Assembly: GCF_014204915.1 (NCBI RefSeq)
Contig: NZ_JACHMH010000001.1
Location: forward strand, 868,001 to 932,000
Length of the DNA stretch: 64,000 nucleotides
Direction of reading: 5' to 3'
Source: Crossiella cryophila
GTDB lineage: Bacteria > Actinomycetota > Actinomycetes > Mycobacteriales > Pseudonocardiaceae
Shown piece by piece: positions 16,460-27,070 of this stretch; position 1 is the stretch's first letter, and each line of letters begins with the position of its first letter. Made by a program: the position numbers and the translations under genes. The notes below the pieces were generated by a model. That model searched no databases. It worked only from the letters and a program-made list of their open reading frames with translations, and was not told where the DNA came from.

Positions 16460-17611
16460 GAGGGTGCGGGGGCGGCGGGCGGAGCCGCGGTCGTCGAAGC
16501 CCGCCCGCTCCAGCAGGGCCGCCGACTCCAGCGCCAGCCAGCCCGCGAGCTGCACGGACAGCTCCCGCTCGGCCCGCGGCCCCGGCGCGGGGGCCTCCCC
16601 GGCGACCGGGCGTTCAGTGGGTGAGATGGCCGGCACCGTCCACTCCGGACCGAACAGCGGGCCGCCCCTGGCCACCGCCCGGTTGCGCCAGGCCGCCTCG
16701 GCCGAGGCGAAGACCACCCGCGCGGCCAGGTTCGCCGCCGGGTCATCGCGCAGGGCCAGTGCGGCCGAGGCCAGGTTGCGGGACAGGATGCCCAGCGCCG
16801 GACCGGGTTCCCGGCCACGCAGCACGTCGTCGGCGTCGGCCAGCTTCTCCGCCACCGCGCCGACCAGCCCCGCGGTGACCTCCGGCCAGCCGCGTTCGCC
16901 GGTGCTGACCGCCAGCCGGGCGCAGGCGCCGAGCACATAGGCGTTGCCGGTCAACGAGATCGCCCGGTCCAGCGCGCCGGGCCCGCCGTCCGGGGCCACG
17001 CTCAGGCCGGTGACCACCAGGCCGTCGTCGAGCAGGTGCTGCAACATCCAGTCCACTGTGGACCTGGCGCGGTGCAGGTCGGCCTTTTCCCCGCCCTCGG
17101 TGGCCAGCTGGGCGAACAGCAGCGCGGCCGCGCCGTTGGCGATCGCGCCCTTGCGCCCGGCCGGTTCGTCCGACCACAGCCCGCCACCGGCGTGATCGCT
17201 CCAGCTCTCCCGCAGCCTGCGCAGGGCCAGCCTGGCCAGCGCGGGCCGGACGGGTGCGGCGGCCCTGCTGTGCGCGCGGTGCAGGGCCAGCGCGAGCGCG
17301 GCCAGTTCAGCGTTGCCCAGCTGTTTGGGACGCGCGCGCAGCCCGCGGACCAGGCCGGTCAGCCGGGCCTGCCGGTCGGCGGTCGGCGCGCGCAGCCAGG
17401 CGTCCACCGCGCAGTCCAGCAGGGTGGCCCGCCACGGCGAGCGGTGCGGCGGCCGCAGCCGGCCGGCAGGCCAGACGTCGAGTTCGCGCAGGCGGCCGGT
17501 CAGCAGGCAGCGGCGCAGCTGGCGGGCGCAGACCGCGCGTTCGGCCACCGCCGCACGCGCCGCCCACAGCTCGGGCCGGTCATCGCCCCGGCCGATCCGC
17601 CTGCCACTCAT
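16457..17611 (-). CDS. Hypothetical protein with alpha/alpha-toroid-like helical repeats
   Basis: About 384 residues, Arg- and Ala-rich, with no signal peptide. Motifs such as [14 protein letters not shown] and S-L-T-G-N-A-Y-V-L recall the alpha/alpha barrel of GH76-type glycosidases, but no catalytic Asp pair could be confirmed. The longest frame starts at 17650; the ATG at 17611 is preferred because the upstream codons look like intergenic sequence. It lies 11 nt before purD. Confidence 0.6.
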   Translation of the reverse strand: MSGRRIGRGDDRPELWAARAAVAERAVCARQLRRCLLTGRLRELDVWPAGRLRPPHRSPWRATLLDCAVDAWLRAPTADRQARLTGLVRGLRARPKQLGNAELAALALALHRAHSRAAAPVRPALARLALRRLRESWSDHAGGGLWSDEPAGRKGAIANGAAALLFAQLATEGGEKADLHRARSTVDWMLQHLLDDGLVVTGLSVAPDGGPGALDRAISLTGNAYVLGACARLAVSTGERGWPEVTAGLVGAVAEKLADADDVLRGREPGPALGILSRNLASAALALRDDPAANLAARVVFASAEAAWRNRAVARGGPLFGPEWTVPAISPTERPVAGEAPAPGPRAERELSVQLAGWLALESAALLERAGFDDRGSARRPRTL

Positions 17612-17674
17612 CCGCCCATGGTCCGGGCCGCCGGGGACGGATCGGCGCAACCGCGACCCGACGCACCGGGAATC

Positions 17675-18325
17675 TCACCAGGCCGTGTCCAGATCAGCGT
17701 GCGCCCGCACCCAGGCGTGCATGACGATGCCCGCGGCCACTCCCGCGTTGATCGAGCGGGTGGAGCCGAACTGGGCGATCGACACGGTCAGCTCGGCCGC
17801 CTCGGCCGCCGCCGGGGTCAGCCCCGGTCCCTCCTGGCCGAACAGCAGCACGCAGTTCCTTGGCAGGGTCACCGTCTCCAGCCGGGCCGCGCCGGGGGTG
17901 TTGTCCACCCCGACCACCACCAGGCCCTGCTCGCGGGCGTGCGCGGCCAGTGCGGCGATGTCCTCGTGGTGGCGCACGTGCTGGTACCGGTCGGTGACCA
18001 TGGCCCCGCGCCGGTTCCATCGTTTGCGCCCGACGATGTGCACCGCGCGGGCGGCGAAGGCGTTGGCGGTGCGCACCACGGTGCCGATGTTGTGGTCGTG
18101 CTGGAAGTTCTCGATGGCCACGTGGAAGCCGTGCCGCCGGGTGTCCAGGTCGGCCACGATCGCCTCCCGCCGCCAGTACCGGTAGGCGTCCACCACGTTG
18201 CGGCGGTCGCCCTCGGCGAGCAGGTCGGGGTCCAGGTGCGGATCGTCAGGGATCGGCCCCGCCCACGGACCCACCCCGACCTGCTCGGCGCCCCATTCGG
18301 TGGGACCCGGTTCGTCGACGAACAC
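17675..18325 (-). CDS. TrmH/SpoU-family RNA 2'-O-methyltransferase
   Basis: 216 residues, SPOUT fold. The three motifs are present: N-I-G-T-V-V-R-T-A-N-A-F (motif 1), L-L-F-G-Q-E-G-P-G-L (motif 2) and the S-I-A-Q-F-G-S-T-R-S-I-N-A-G-V-A knot (motif 3). It would methylate a ribose 2'-OH of tRNA or rRNA; the site is unknown. It starts 5 nt after the pyrE stop. A methylase next to pyrE is a conserved actinobacterial arrangement. Confidence 0.92.
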   Translation of the reverse strand: MFVDEPGPTEWGAEQVGVGPWAGPIPDDPHLDPDLLAEGDRRNVVDAYRYWRREAIVADLDTRRHGFHVAIENFQHDHNIGTVVRTANAFAARAVHIVGRKRWNRRGAMVTDRYQHVRHHEDIAALAAHAREQGLVVVGVDNTPGAARLETVTLPRNCVLLFGQEGPGLTPAAAEAAELTVSIAQFGSTRSINAGVAAGIVMHAWVRAHADLDTAW

Positions 18326-18330
18326 CGTGG

Positions 18331-18894
18331 TCAGAGCCCCAGGTCTGCCAGGTCGAGCAGGTAGCGGTAGGGCAGCCCCTCGGCCTCGATCGCCTCCCGC
18401 GCGCCGGTGCCCCGGTCCACCACGGTGGCCACGCCGATGACCTCGGCGCCGACCTCGCGCAGGGTGGTCACCGCGGTCAGCACGCTGCCGCCGGTGGTGG
18501 AGGTGTCCTCCACCGCGAGCACCCGCTTGCCGACCACGTCCGGGCCCTCGACCGAGCGCTGCATGCCGTGCGCCTTCTGCGCCTTGCGCACCACGAAGGA
18601 GTCCACCGTGCGCAGCTCGGGATCAGCGGCGCTGGCGTGCATCATCGCGGTGGCCACCGGGTCGGCGCCCAGGGTGAGCCCGCCGACGGCCGCGTAGTCC
18701 CAGTCCGCGGTGAGCTGGGCGAGCAGGCGGCCGATCAGCGGCGAGGCCGCGTGGTGCAGGGTGGCCCGGCGCAGGTCGACGTAGTAGTCGGCCTCCTTGC
18801 CGGAGGACAGCGTCACCTTGCCGTGCACCACGGCCAGTTCACGCACGAGAGCGGCCAGCTCGGCCTTGGCCTGAGGGTTGATCTGGGAGGTCAC
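18331..18894 (-). CDS. pyrE: Orotate phosphoribosyltransferase
   Basis: 187 residues. It converts orotate and PRPP to OMP in pyrimidine synthesis. The PRPP loop V-L-A-V-E-D-T-S-T-T-G-G-S and the D-Y-Y-V-D-L-R segment identify the family. The GTG start overlaps the upstream membrane-protein gene by 4 nt (GTGA), so translation is coupled. Confidence 0.96.
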   Translation of the reverse strand: MTSQINPQAKAELAALVRELAVVHGKVTLSSGKEADYYVDLRRATLHHAASPLIGRLLAQLTADWDYAAVGGLTLGADPVATAMMHASAADPELRTVDSFVVRKAQKAHGMQRSVEGPDVVGKRVLAVEDTSTTGGSVLTAVTTLREVGAEVIGVATVVDRGTGAREAIEAEGLPYRYLLDLADLGL

Positions 18895-19556
18895 GAAGGG
18901 TCAGCTAAGCACATCAGCTCGCCGGCGTACTCGGCGAGCCACCGCACCGCGGGCAGCTCGAAGCGCCCCGGCCACCACACCACCAGATCACCCGGCCCCC
19001 AGCGCAGGCTGACCTCACGGGCGTGCGGGTGGTGCAGCAGCCAGTGCCGCAGCCGCGGGTTGAGCAGGTGCGGCACGAACTCGGGGACCTGGCACTCGAC
19101 GAAGAAGGCCGCGTCGAAGGCGGGATCGCCGGTGGGCTGACGCCGGGTGCCGAACAGCCGCAGCAGCCCCTGCCCGGCCCGCCGCTGGACCAGGGTCAGC
19201 TCGGGAGCCGGAGCCCGCAGCGGCAGGGCGAGCACCACGAAGTCGATGGTGGACTGGGCGTCGTGCACCTGCTGGCTGACCTGGGCGCGGAAGGCCACCA
19301 GCGGCAGCCCGCGGTGCGTGCCGGTGATCGACTCACCGCTGGGCAGTCCAGGCCCGAACGGCGAGTTGCGCACGGTGAACCGGTCCCGCAGCACCTTGGG
19401 CGGACTCCAGCCGTGCTGCCAGCCGAGCTGGGCCGCGGCCACGGTCAGCTCGGCCTGCCGCGCCTGCTCCCGGCGATGCGCCCACACCAGCAGGACCGGC
19501 ACCCCGATCACCACCGCGGCCACCAGGACCAGGACCAGCACCACCAGGAAGGCCAT
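18891..19556 (-). CDS. Membrane-anchored protein of unknown function
   Basis: 221 residues: an N-terminal transmembrane helix (about 4-26) followed by a cytoplasmic alpha/beta domain. The layout (anchor, then R-R-E-x-A-R, a W-x-H-G-W motif and late W-W-P-G-R-F) is similar to the product at 22724-23425, which lies before clpB. Membrane proteins of this kind sit between clpB and pyrE in other actinobacteria. No function is known. Confidence 0.75.
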   Translation of the reverse strand: MAFLVVLVLVLVAAVVIGVPVLLVWAHRREQARQAELTVAAAQLGWQHGWSPPKVLRDRFTVRNSPFGPGLPSGESITGTHRGLPLVAFRAQVSQQVHDAQSTIDFVVLALPLRAPAPELTLVQRRAGQGLLRLFGTRRQPTGDPAFDAAFFVECQVPEFVPHLLNPRLRHWLLHHPHAREVSLRWGPGDLVVWWPGRFELPAVRWLAEYAGELMCLADPS

Positions 19557-19562
19557 CGCGGA

Positions 19563-20342
19563 TCAGGTGCGGCCGCGGCCCCCGCCGACGCGGGAGGCCA
19601 TCCGGCGGAGCAGGGTGCGCGGCAGGAACTTGGTGATCGCGACCAGCGCCTTGTACTGGATGCTCGGCACCGAGACGATCTTGCCGGCCCGCAGGTCGGC
19701 CAGGCTGTCGTGCACCAGGCGGTCCGCGTCGAGCCAGAAGAAGTTCGGCGTGCCGGACATGTCGATCTGCGCCCGCTGGTGGAACTCGGTGCGCACGAAG
19801 CCCGGACACAGCGACATGACCTTGACCCCGGTGCCCGCCAGGCTCATCGCCAGGCCCTCCGACAGCAGGGTCACGTAACTCTTGCCCGCGCTGTAGGTGG
19901 AGCCGCGACCGGGGAAGAACCCGGCCACGCTGGACACGTTGATCACCGCGCCGCTGCCGCGCTCGCGCATGCCGGGCAGCACCGCGTGGGTCAGCCGCAG
20001 CACGCTGGTCACGTTGACCTCGTGCTGGTGCAGCAGTTCCTCGGGCGTGTTGTCCAGGAAGTCCTTGCCGGTGCCCAGTCCGGCGTTGTTGACCAGCAGG
20101 TCGATCGGCGCGGCGGTGTCCCGCAGCCGGGTCTCCACCGCTTCGCGCTGCGCCGGGTCGGCCAGGTCGGCGACCAGCACCTCGGCCTTGATCCCGTGCC
20201 GCGCGGAGAGCTGATCGGCGAGTTCACCCAGCCGGGTGGCATTGCGCGCGACCAGCACCAGGTCGTGCCCCTCGGCGGCCAGGCGTCGGGCGAAGGCAGC
20301 GCCGATACCTGCGGTGGGCCCAGTTACAAGCGCGATCGGCAT
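19563..20342 (-). CDS. Short-chain dehydrogenase/reductase
   Basis: 259 residues, classical SDR. The N-terminal nucleotide motif is T-G-P-T-A-G-I-G, then N-N-A-G near residue 89, the catalytic Ser in N-V-S-S-V-A and Y-S-A-G-K (YxxxK) near residue 152. It prefers NAD(P)H. The basic C-terminal tail may bind membrane. It is probably the first gene of the minus-strand run that continues through pyrE and purD; the next gene starts 6 nt later. Confidence 0.92.
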   Translation of the reverse strand: MPIALVTGPTAGIGAAFARRLAAEGHDLVLVARNATRLGELADQLSARHGIKAEVLVADLADPAQREAVETRLRDTAAPIDLLVNNAGLGTGKDFLDNTPEELLHQHEVNVTSVLRLTHAVLPGMRERGSGAVINVSSVAGFFPGRGSTYSAGKSYVTLLSEGLAMSLAGTGVKVMSLCPGFVRTEFHQRAQIDMSGTPNFFWLDADRLVHDSLADLRAGKIVSVPSIQYKALVAITKFLPRTLLRRMASRVGGGRGRT

Positions 20343-20447
20343 AACTGCAACCTACCGGGCTGCGCTCGGCGTAGAGAACTGGTAACGAAGTGGATATAAC
20401 GGGACGAAGTCACCCGTGTAGGTGATCAAGCACTCGGGGGGACGTGC

Positions 20448-20981
20448 ATGCGAACGACCATCACGGCGCTGGTGATCGTCTCGATCGGCTTCCTGGGCGG
20501 GTGCGGGCTGACCCTGCCAGCGCCGCCGACACCGACCACCCAGTCCACCTCGACCACCCCGCCGCTGCCGAGCTTCGGCGGCCGGTTCGCCTGGCCGAGC
20601 GGCCTGGAGATCACCCTCGGCCCGGCCACCCCGCACACCCTGTCCGAGCAGGCCCGCGGGCTGTACCCGAATATCGGCCGGGTGATGTCCTTCGCGGTCA
20701 CCCTGGTCAACCGCACCGACCGGCCGGTCAAACCGGCGATCATGGTCTTCTCCGCTCGCCGCACCGGGGTGCCCGATCCGGAGGCGGCCAAGGCGCCCAG
20801 CATCCGCGACCGGGCGGCCAACGTCGGCATCGGCCTGGACACCCCCGACCTGGCGCCGGGCCAGACCTTCCAGGGCACGGTCGCCTTCGGCCTGCCCGAA
20901 CAGCCCGGCCCACTGCGGGTGGAGATCTCCCCTGACCTGGTCGGGGCGCAGCCGAGGGCGGTCTTCGAAGGCACCGCCTGA
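20448..20981 (+). CDS. Lipoprotein, paralogue 1 of 4
   Basis: 177 residues. Lipobox L-G-G-C near residue 19, a Thr/Pro-rich spacer, then a beta-rich domain of about 130 residues (F-G-G-R-F-A-W, V-T-L-V-N-R-T) like DUF4352/telokin-type domains. It is anchored on the outer face of the membrane. First of four tandem copies sharing the lipobox, the spacer, an F-G-x-x-F/Y strand, a V-T-(V/L)-x-N core and a C-terminal F-x-G ending. Confidence 0.82.
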   Translation: MRTTITALVIVSIGFLGGCGLTLPAPPTPTTQSTSTTPPLPSFGGRFAWPSGLEITLGPATPHTLSEQARGLYPNIGRVMSFAVTLVNRTDRPVKPAIMVFSARRTGVPDPEAAKAPSIRDRAANVGIGLDTPDLAPGQTFQGTVAFGLPEQPGPLRVEISPDLVGAQPRAVFEGTA

Positions 20982-21098
20982 GCCGTCAAGCCCCGGCGGG
21001 GAGGTCTGCCCATTGGGGCCGAATATGGTGACCAGGAAGTTGATCAGCGGGACAATGACAGTTGGGGGGCGATCATTGTTGATCGAGGGGGACACACC

Positions 21099-21620
21099 AT
21101 GAAGCGTGCGGCATTCGCCACCGCTGTCTGCGGGCTGACGCTGGGCGCCACCGGCTGCCTGCCGGCACTGCCGGAGCAGCACGGCGCGAGCGGGCAGTAC
21201 ACCGCGAGCGTGCCGCGCACCGCGCAGTTCGGGCAGCGCTACAGCTGGGCCGACGGCGTGTCCGTGGAGTTCTCCCGGCCCACCACGCTGAGTTCGCCGC
21301 TGATCGGCCCCGGCCGCCGCGGCGTGCAGCTCACCATGACCGTCAGCAACGGCGGCAGCGCGCCGCTGCGGCTGCCGATGACCAAGCTGGACGGCACCTT
21401 CTCCGAACGCGGCACCGGCCGGATCGTGGACGCCGAGCCGCTGGTGGACAAGGTCGGCAAGATCGGCATCAGCCCGGACGCGCCGGAACTGCCCGCGGGT
21501 CGCAGCGTGCACTGGCAGATCGGCTTCTCCGTCAGCGACCAGGCGGGCACCCTGCTGGTCGCGGCCTCGCCCGAGCAGGGCACGAAGTACCAGGACGTCA
21601 CCTTCGCCGGCGAGGTCTGA
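21099..21620 (+). CDS. Lipoprotein, paralogue 2 of 4
   Basis: 173 residues. Lipobox G-A-T-G-C near residue 20, then a beta-rich domain with F-G-Q-R-Y-S-W, M-T-V-S-N-G-G and the ending T-F-A-G-E-V. The same architecture as its neighbours suggests tandem duplication and divergence. GAGGGGGA precedes the ATG. The 117-nt gap to the previous copy has repeated TTGATC motifs and may hold a promoter. Confidence 0.82.
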   Translation: MKRAAFATAVCGLTLGATGCLPALPEQHGASGQYTASVPRTAQFGQRYSWADGVSVEFSRPTTLSSPLIGPGRRGVQLTMTVSNGGSAPLRLPMTKLDGTFSERGTGRIVDAEPLVDKVGKIGISPDAPELPAGRSVHWQIGFSVSDQAGTLLVAASPEQGTKYQDVTFAGEV

Positions 21621-21655
21621 CCGGCAACTCGAGCGCATCTCTGGGGGAGATCAAC

Positions 21656-22186
21656 TTGCGCGCAATTTCCATCGTTGTAACCGGCACGCTCTTACTCGGT
21701 TCGGCGGGCTGCACGTTCATCCCGGTGCCGGTCCCCGTCCCCGGGATGACGAGCGGGCGGCCGGTGCCCACCTCGGCGGCACCGCTGACCGGCAAGTTCG
21801 GCGAGGCGGTGGAGACCCCGGGCAAGGTGAAGATCGAGTTCGCCAAGCCGGAGCCGTACAAGCTGGACCAGGTCCTCGACGAGGATGACCGCAAGCACGC
21901 CCGCGGCGTGCTGCTCGCCGTGACCGTCACCAACAACTCCAACAAAACCCTCACCGAACTCCACCTCAGCGGCTTCGGCTCCTTCACCGAGAACGGCAAC
22001 CAGGAGGTCGTCAAGCTGAGCGCGCTGGTCGCGCACGACACCACGATCGGCGTGCCGGACCTGCCGCCCGGCAAGCTGGCCAAGCTCCGGATCGCCTTCG
22101 GCCTTGGCGCGAAACCGGGTCTGCTCCGGCTGGACCTGCGCGACCTGGCCGGGCGCACCCAGGTCTACTTCGAGGGAGAGGTATGA
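21656..22186 (+). CDS. Lipoprotein, paralogue 3 of 4
   Basis: 176 residues. Lipobox G-S-A-G-C near residue 19, a short Pro/Val repeat, then the beta-rich domain (V-T-V-T-N-N-S-N) ending Y-F-E-G-E-V. The start is TTG, supported by GGGGGAG 6 nt upstream. The stop overlaps the next gene by 4 nt (ATGA). Confidence 0.82.
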   Translation: MRAISIVVTGTLLLGSAGCTFIPVPVPVPGMTSGRPVPTSAAPLTGKFGEAVETPGKVKIEFAKPEPYKLDQVLDEDDRKHARGVLLAVTVTNNSNKTLTELHLSGFGSFTENGNQEVVKLSALVAHDTTIGVPDLPPGKLAKLRIAFGLGAKPGLLRLDLRDLAGRTQVYFEGEV

Positions 22187-22722
22187 GCGCCCGGCGCGGC
22201 GCACTGCCGCTCGCCCTGGCCGTGCTCGCCCTGGCCGCCTGCACCCCGGCGCCGCCCGAACCACCGGCGCCCGCACCGCCCACCAGCACGGTGGTCCGCT
22301 TCGGCAACCCGCCCGGCACCGCCTTCGGCACCGAGGTGATCGTGCCAGCGGGCTACCGGCTGACGATCTCCGAGCCCCGGCCGATCCCGCCCGCCGAGCT
22401 GGCCGAGGACGCCCCGCGTCCCGGAATGCGTGCACTGGTGTTCACCGTGACCGTGATCAACACCAGCCCCGCGCCGCAGCGCTTCCTTGATCCGACCTTC
22501 ATCGGCTCATTCGCCGCGCACGACTCGGCCGAAGTGGTCACGACCCGCAACCTGCCCGGCTCAGAGTTGCTCAAGCTACTCATCGAGGGCAAGCCGATGC
22601 CCGCAGGCAGCACGGTGCGGGTGGACCAGGGGCTGGTGCTGCCTGACCGGCCAGGCGTGCTCCAACTGAAGGGGCTCCCCTTCGGCAGCGGGAACACCTT
22701 CACCTACGAGGGCGAGGTCTGA
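22183..22722 (+). CDS. Lipoprotein, paralogue 4 of 4
   Basis: 179 residues. Lipobox L-A-A-C near residue 20, a Pro/Ala-rich spacer and a beta-rich domain (F-T-V-T-V-I-N-T-S) ending T-Y-E-G-E-V. It is translationally coupled to paralogue 3 by an ATGA overlap. It ends one base before the convergent gene at 22724. The ligand or partner is unknown. Confidence 0.82.
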   Translation: MSARRGALPLALAVLALAACTPAPPEPPAPAPPTSTVVRFGNPPGTAFGTEVIVPAGYRLTISEPRPIPPAELAEDAPRPGMRALVFTVTVINTSPAPQRFLDPTFIGSFAAHDSAEVVTTRNLPGSELLKLLIEGKPMPAGSTVRVDQGLVLPDRPGVLQLKGLPFGSGNTFTYEGEV

Positions 22723-22723
22723 G

Positions 22724-23425
22724 TCAGTGCGGGGTGTGCTGGGTGCCGTCGGCTGAGGGCGCCGCGGTGTCGTCGGCGGCGTCCACGTCGAACGGGTCGA
22801 CGAAGTCGGCCACCTCGCCCAGATCGCTGAGCAGCCGCTCCAGCCGGGCCGGGTCGGCGTTCGGCGGGGCGGCGGCCAGCACCCAGGAGCCTTCCAGCCA
22901 GACCACCATGATGTCGTCGCCGATCTCGTCGATGGTGTCGACGAAGTCCGGCGTGATCAGCGGGTGCACGATGGCCATGTCGGTGGTGAAGCCGTAGCGG
23001 TTGCCCACCGGGCCGTACAGGTCCAGCTCGGCCTCGCGTTCGCGGGCGAACGGGACGCTGGGCTCCCACAGCTCCAGGATGGTCGGCACGGTGCGGCGCA
23101 TCCGGACCGCGGCGATCACCATGGTCACCTTGTTCGACTGCTGGTGGTCGAGCACCTGCACCAGGCGGCGGCCGTCGGCGGTGAACATCGAGCCGGTCAC
23201 CACGTCGACCGCGACACCCTGCTTGGAGTAGGCGAGCCCGCCGTGCTTCCACTGGGTGAGCAGCACCTGGTCCTCATCGGTGAACCGCCAGCCGCGCAGG
23301 GCGGCCCAGCGCCGGCGCTCCCGATTGCGCGCTGTGCGTTGCGCCCGGTCCGTGCCCAGCAAGACCGCGCCGGCGATGGCCGCCAGTACGGCCACCGAGA
23401 ACCAGATCCACGCAGGTATGCCCAC
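22724..23425 (-). CDS. Membrane-anchored protein of unknown function
   Basis: 233 residues: an N-terminal transmembrane helix (about 5-24), then a cytoplasmic alpha/beta domain with G-W-R-F, a short basic stretch (R-M-R-R-T-V) and a C-terminal acidic Asp-rich tail (D-A-A-D-D-T). The overall layout resembles the gene at 18891-19556. Function unknown. The 133-nt gap to clpB on the same strand holds the clpB terminator. Confidence 0.75.
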   Translation of the reverse strand: MGIPAWIWFSVAVLAAIAGAVLLGTDRAQRTARNRERRRWAALRGWRFTDEDQVLLTQWKHGGLAYSKQGVAVDVVTGSMFTADGRRLVQVLDHQQSNKVTMVIAAVRMRRTVPTILELWEPSVPFAREREAELDLYGPVGNRYGFTTDMAIVHPLITPDFVDTIDEIGDDIMVVWLEGSWVLAAAPPNADPARLERLLSDLGEVADFVDPFDVDAADDTAAPSADGTQHTPH

Positions 23426-23511
23426 AGTCGCAGCCTAGCGGTGCGAGCCGTCATAGCCGAGATCACATTCGGTCCAGTAGGCACCAATTGGCCCTGAAGT
23501 CGGACCCGGAA

Positions 23512-23549
23512 CGGCGTAGCCCACCCGTCTGGCGGAGTGGGCCACGCCG
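23512..23549 (-). terminator. clpB terminator hairpin
   Basis: Imperfect stem: CGGCGT-GCCCAC pairs with GTGGGC-ACGCCG around a single mismatch, about 10 nt beyond the clpB stop. Confidence 0.6.
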
Positions 23550-23558
23550 ATTCCTGCC

Positions 23559-26141
<2,583 letters not shown>

Positions 26142-26190
26142 CCCTCACCTCATCGGCACGTTCGTCCAGTCACAGGGATAACGTCAGAAA

Positions 26191-26213
26191 AGTTGAGCGT
26201 GTTCCGCTCAACT
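26191..26213. promoter_or_regulatory. HspR operator (HAIR) of clpB
   Basis: Perfect 8-bp inverted repeat AGTTGAGC - N7 - GCTCAACT, close to the HAIR consensus CTTGAGT-N7-ACTCAAG. It lies about 50 bp upstream of the clpB start and about 44 bp before the divergent phosphatase ATG. Confidence 0.8.
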
Positions 26214-26256
26214 CCACATTCGGCAACCGAGATCCGGGCCACACGTCCCACAAGAT

Positions 26257-26853
26257 ATGGCGAACCGACTGCTGTACCTCCTCCGGCACGGCGAGGCGGC
26301 CGAGGACGACTCGCTCACCGAGCTTGGCCGCAGGCAGGCCAGGCTCACCGCGGCCCGGCTGGCGGAGGTGTCCTTCGCCGCGGTGCACCACAGCACCGCG
26401 ACCAGGGCGGTGCAGACGGTCAAGGTGCTCGCGGAGGTTCTCCATGACGTCCCGCGCTACCCGTCCGACCTGCTACGGGAGTGCGTGCCGAGCATCCCTG
26501 GCCACCAGTACCTGACCCCGGCCCAGGCCGGGTTCTTCACCGGGTTGTCGCCCCAGGTGCTGGCGGATGAGGGGCCGGGGCAGGCAGCGGCGGCGCTGGC
26601 CCGCTACGCCGGGACCTCGGCGGCGGACCGGCGGGAGCTGGTCGTCACGCACGGGAACCTGATCCGGCACTTCGTGGCCGCGGCCCTGGGCGCGCCCAGC
26701 CACGCCTGGCTGAACCTGGCCGACTACAACTGCGGGCTCACCGTGATCCTCTACCGGCCGGAGCGGCCGAGCGTCGTGGTGGTCTACAACGACGTCGGCC
26801 ATCTGCCGCCGGAACTCCGCGGCACCGAGTTCCCGGCCGAGCTGCGGGTGTGA
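26257..26853 (+). CDS. Histidine phosphatase (phosphoglycerate mutase-like) family protein
   Basis: 198 residues. The catalytic L-L-R-H-G-E-A is near residue 9, a second Arg lies in S-T-A-T-R-A and the second catalytic His in V-V-T-H-G-N-L-I-R. It is a cytoplasmic phosphomonoesterase, and the substrate is unknown. It is transcribed divergently from clpB. Confidence 0.88.
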   Translation: MANRLLYLLRHGEAAEDDSLTELGRRQARLTAARLAEVSFAAVHHSTATRAVQTVKVLAEVLHDVPRYPSDLLRECVPSIPGHQYLTPAQAGFFTGLSPQVLADEGPGQAAAALARYAGTSAADRRELVVTHGNLIRHFVAAALGAPSHAWLNLADYNCGLTVILYRPERPSVVVVYNDVGHLPPELRGTEFPAELRV

Positions 26854-26876
26854 ACAGCGGGAAAACGGCGGGTTAT

Positions 26877-27070
26877 TTGTCCACAGGTGGCTCATCCCCA
26901 GCTCAGAGCGGTTTTACACAGGGTTGTCCACAGCCTTGTCCACCGTCCGCCGACAGCCCTCCACAACCTGGGCAAACCTGCCCCCAGCTGCACTGATGGG
27001 CCGCGCGGGCGTCAACAGCCTGTCCACCGGCGTTGAGCGGTTGTCCACAGGTTTCCCAGGGTTGTCCACA
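26877..27070 (+). repeat. Cluster of DnaA-box-like repeats (TTGTCCACA)
   Basis: Exact TTGTCCACA at 26877, 26924, 27041 and 27062; near-matches TTGTCCACC at 26936 and CTGTCCACC at 27020. All point the same way. The boxes at 26936, 27020, 27041 and 27062 fall on multiples of 21 bp. The first lies outside any gene; the rest lie in the 3' end of the MFS gene, where they encode P-V-D-N heptads. The sequence equals the actinobacterial DnaA box consensus. No other exact copy was seen in the window by eye. Confidence 0.75.
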
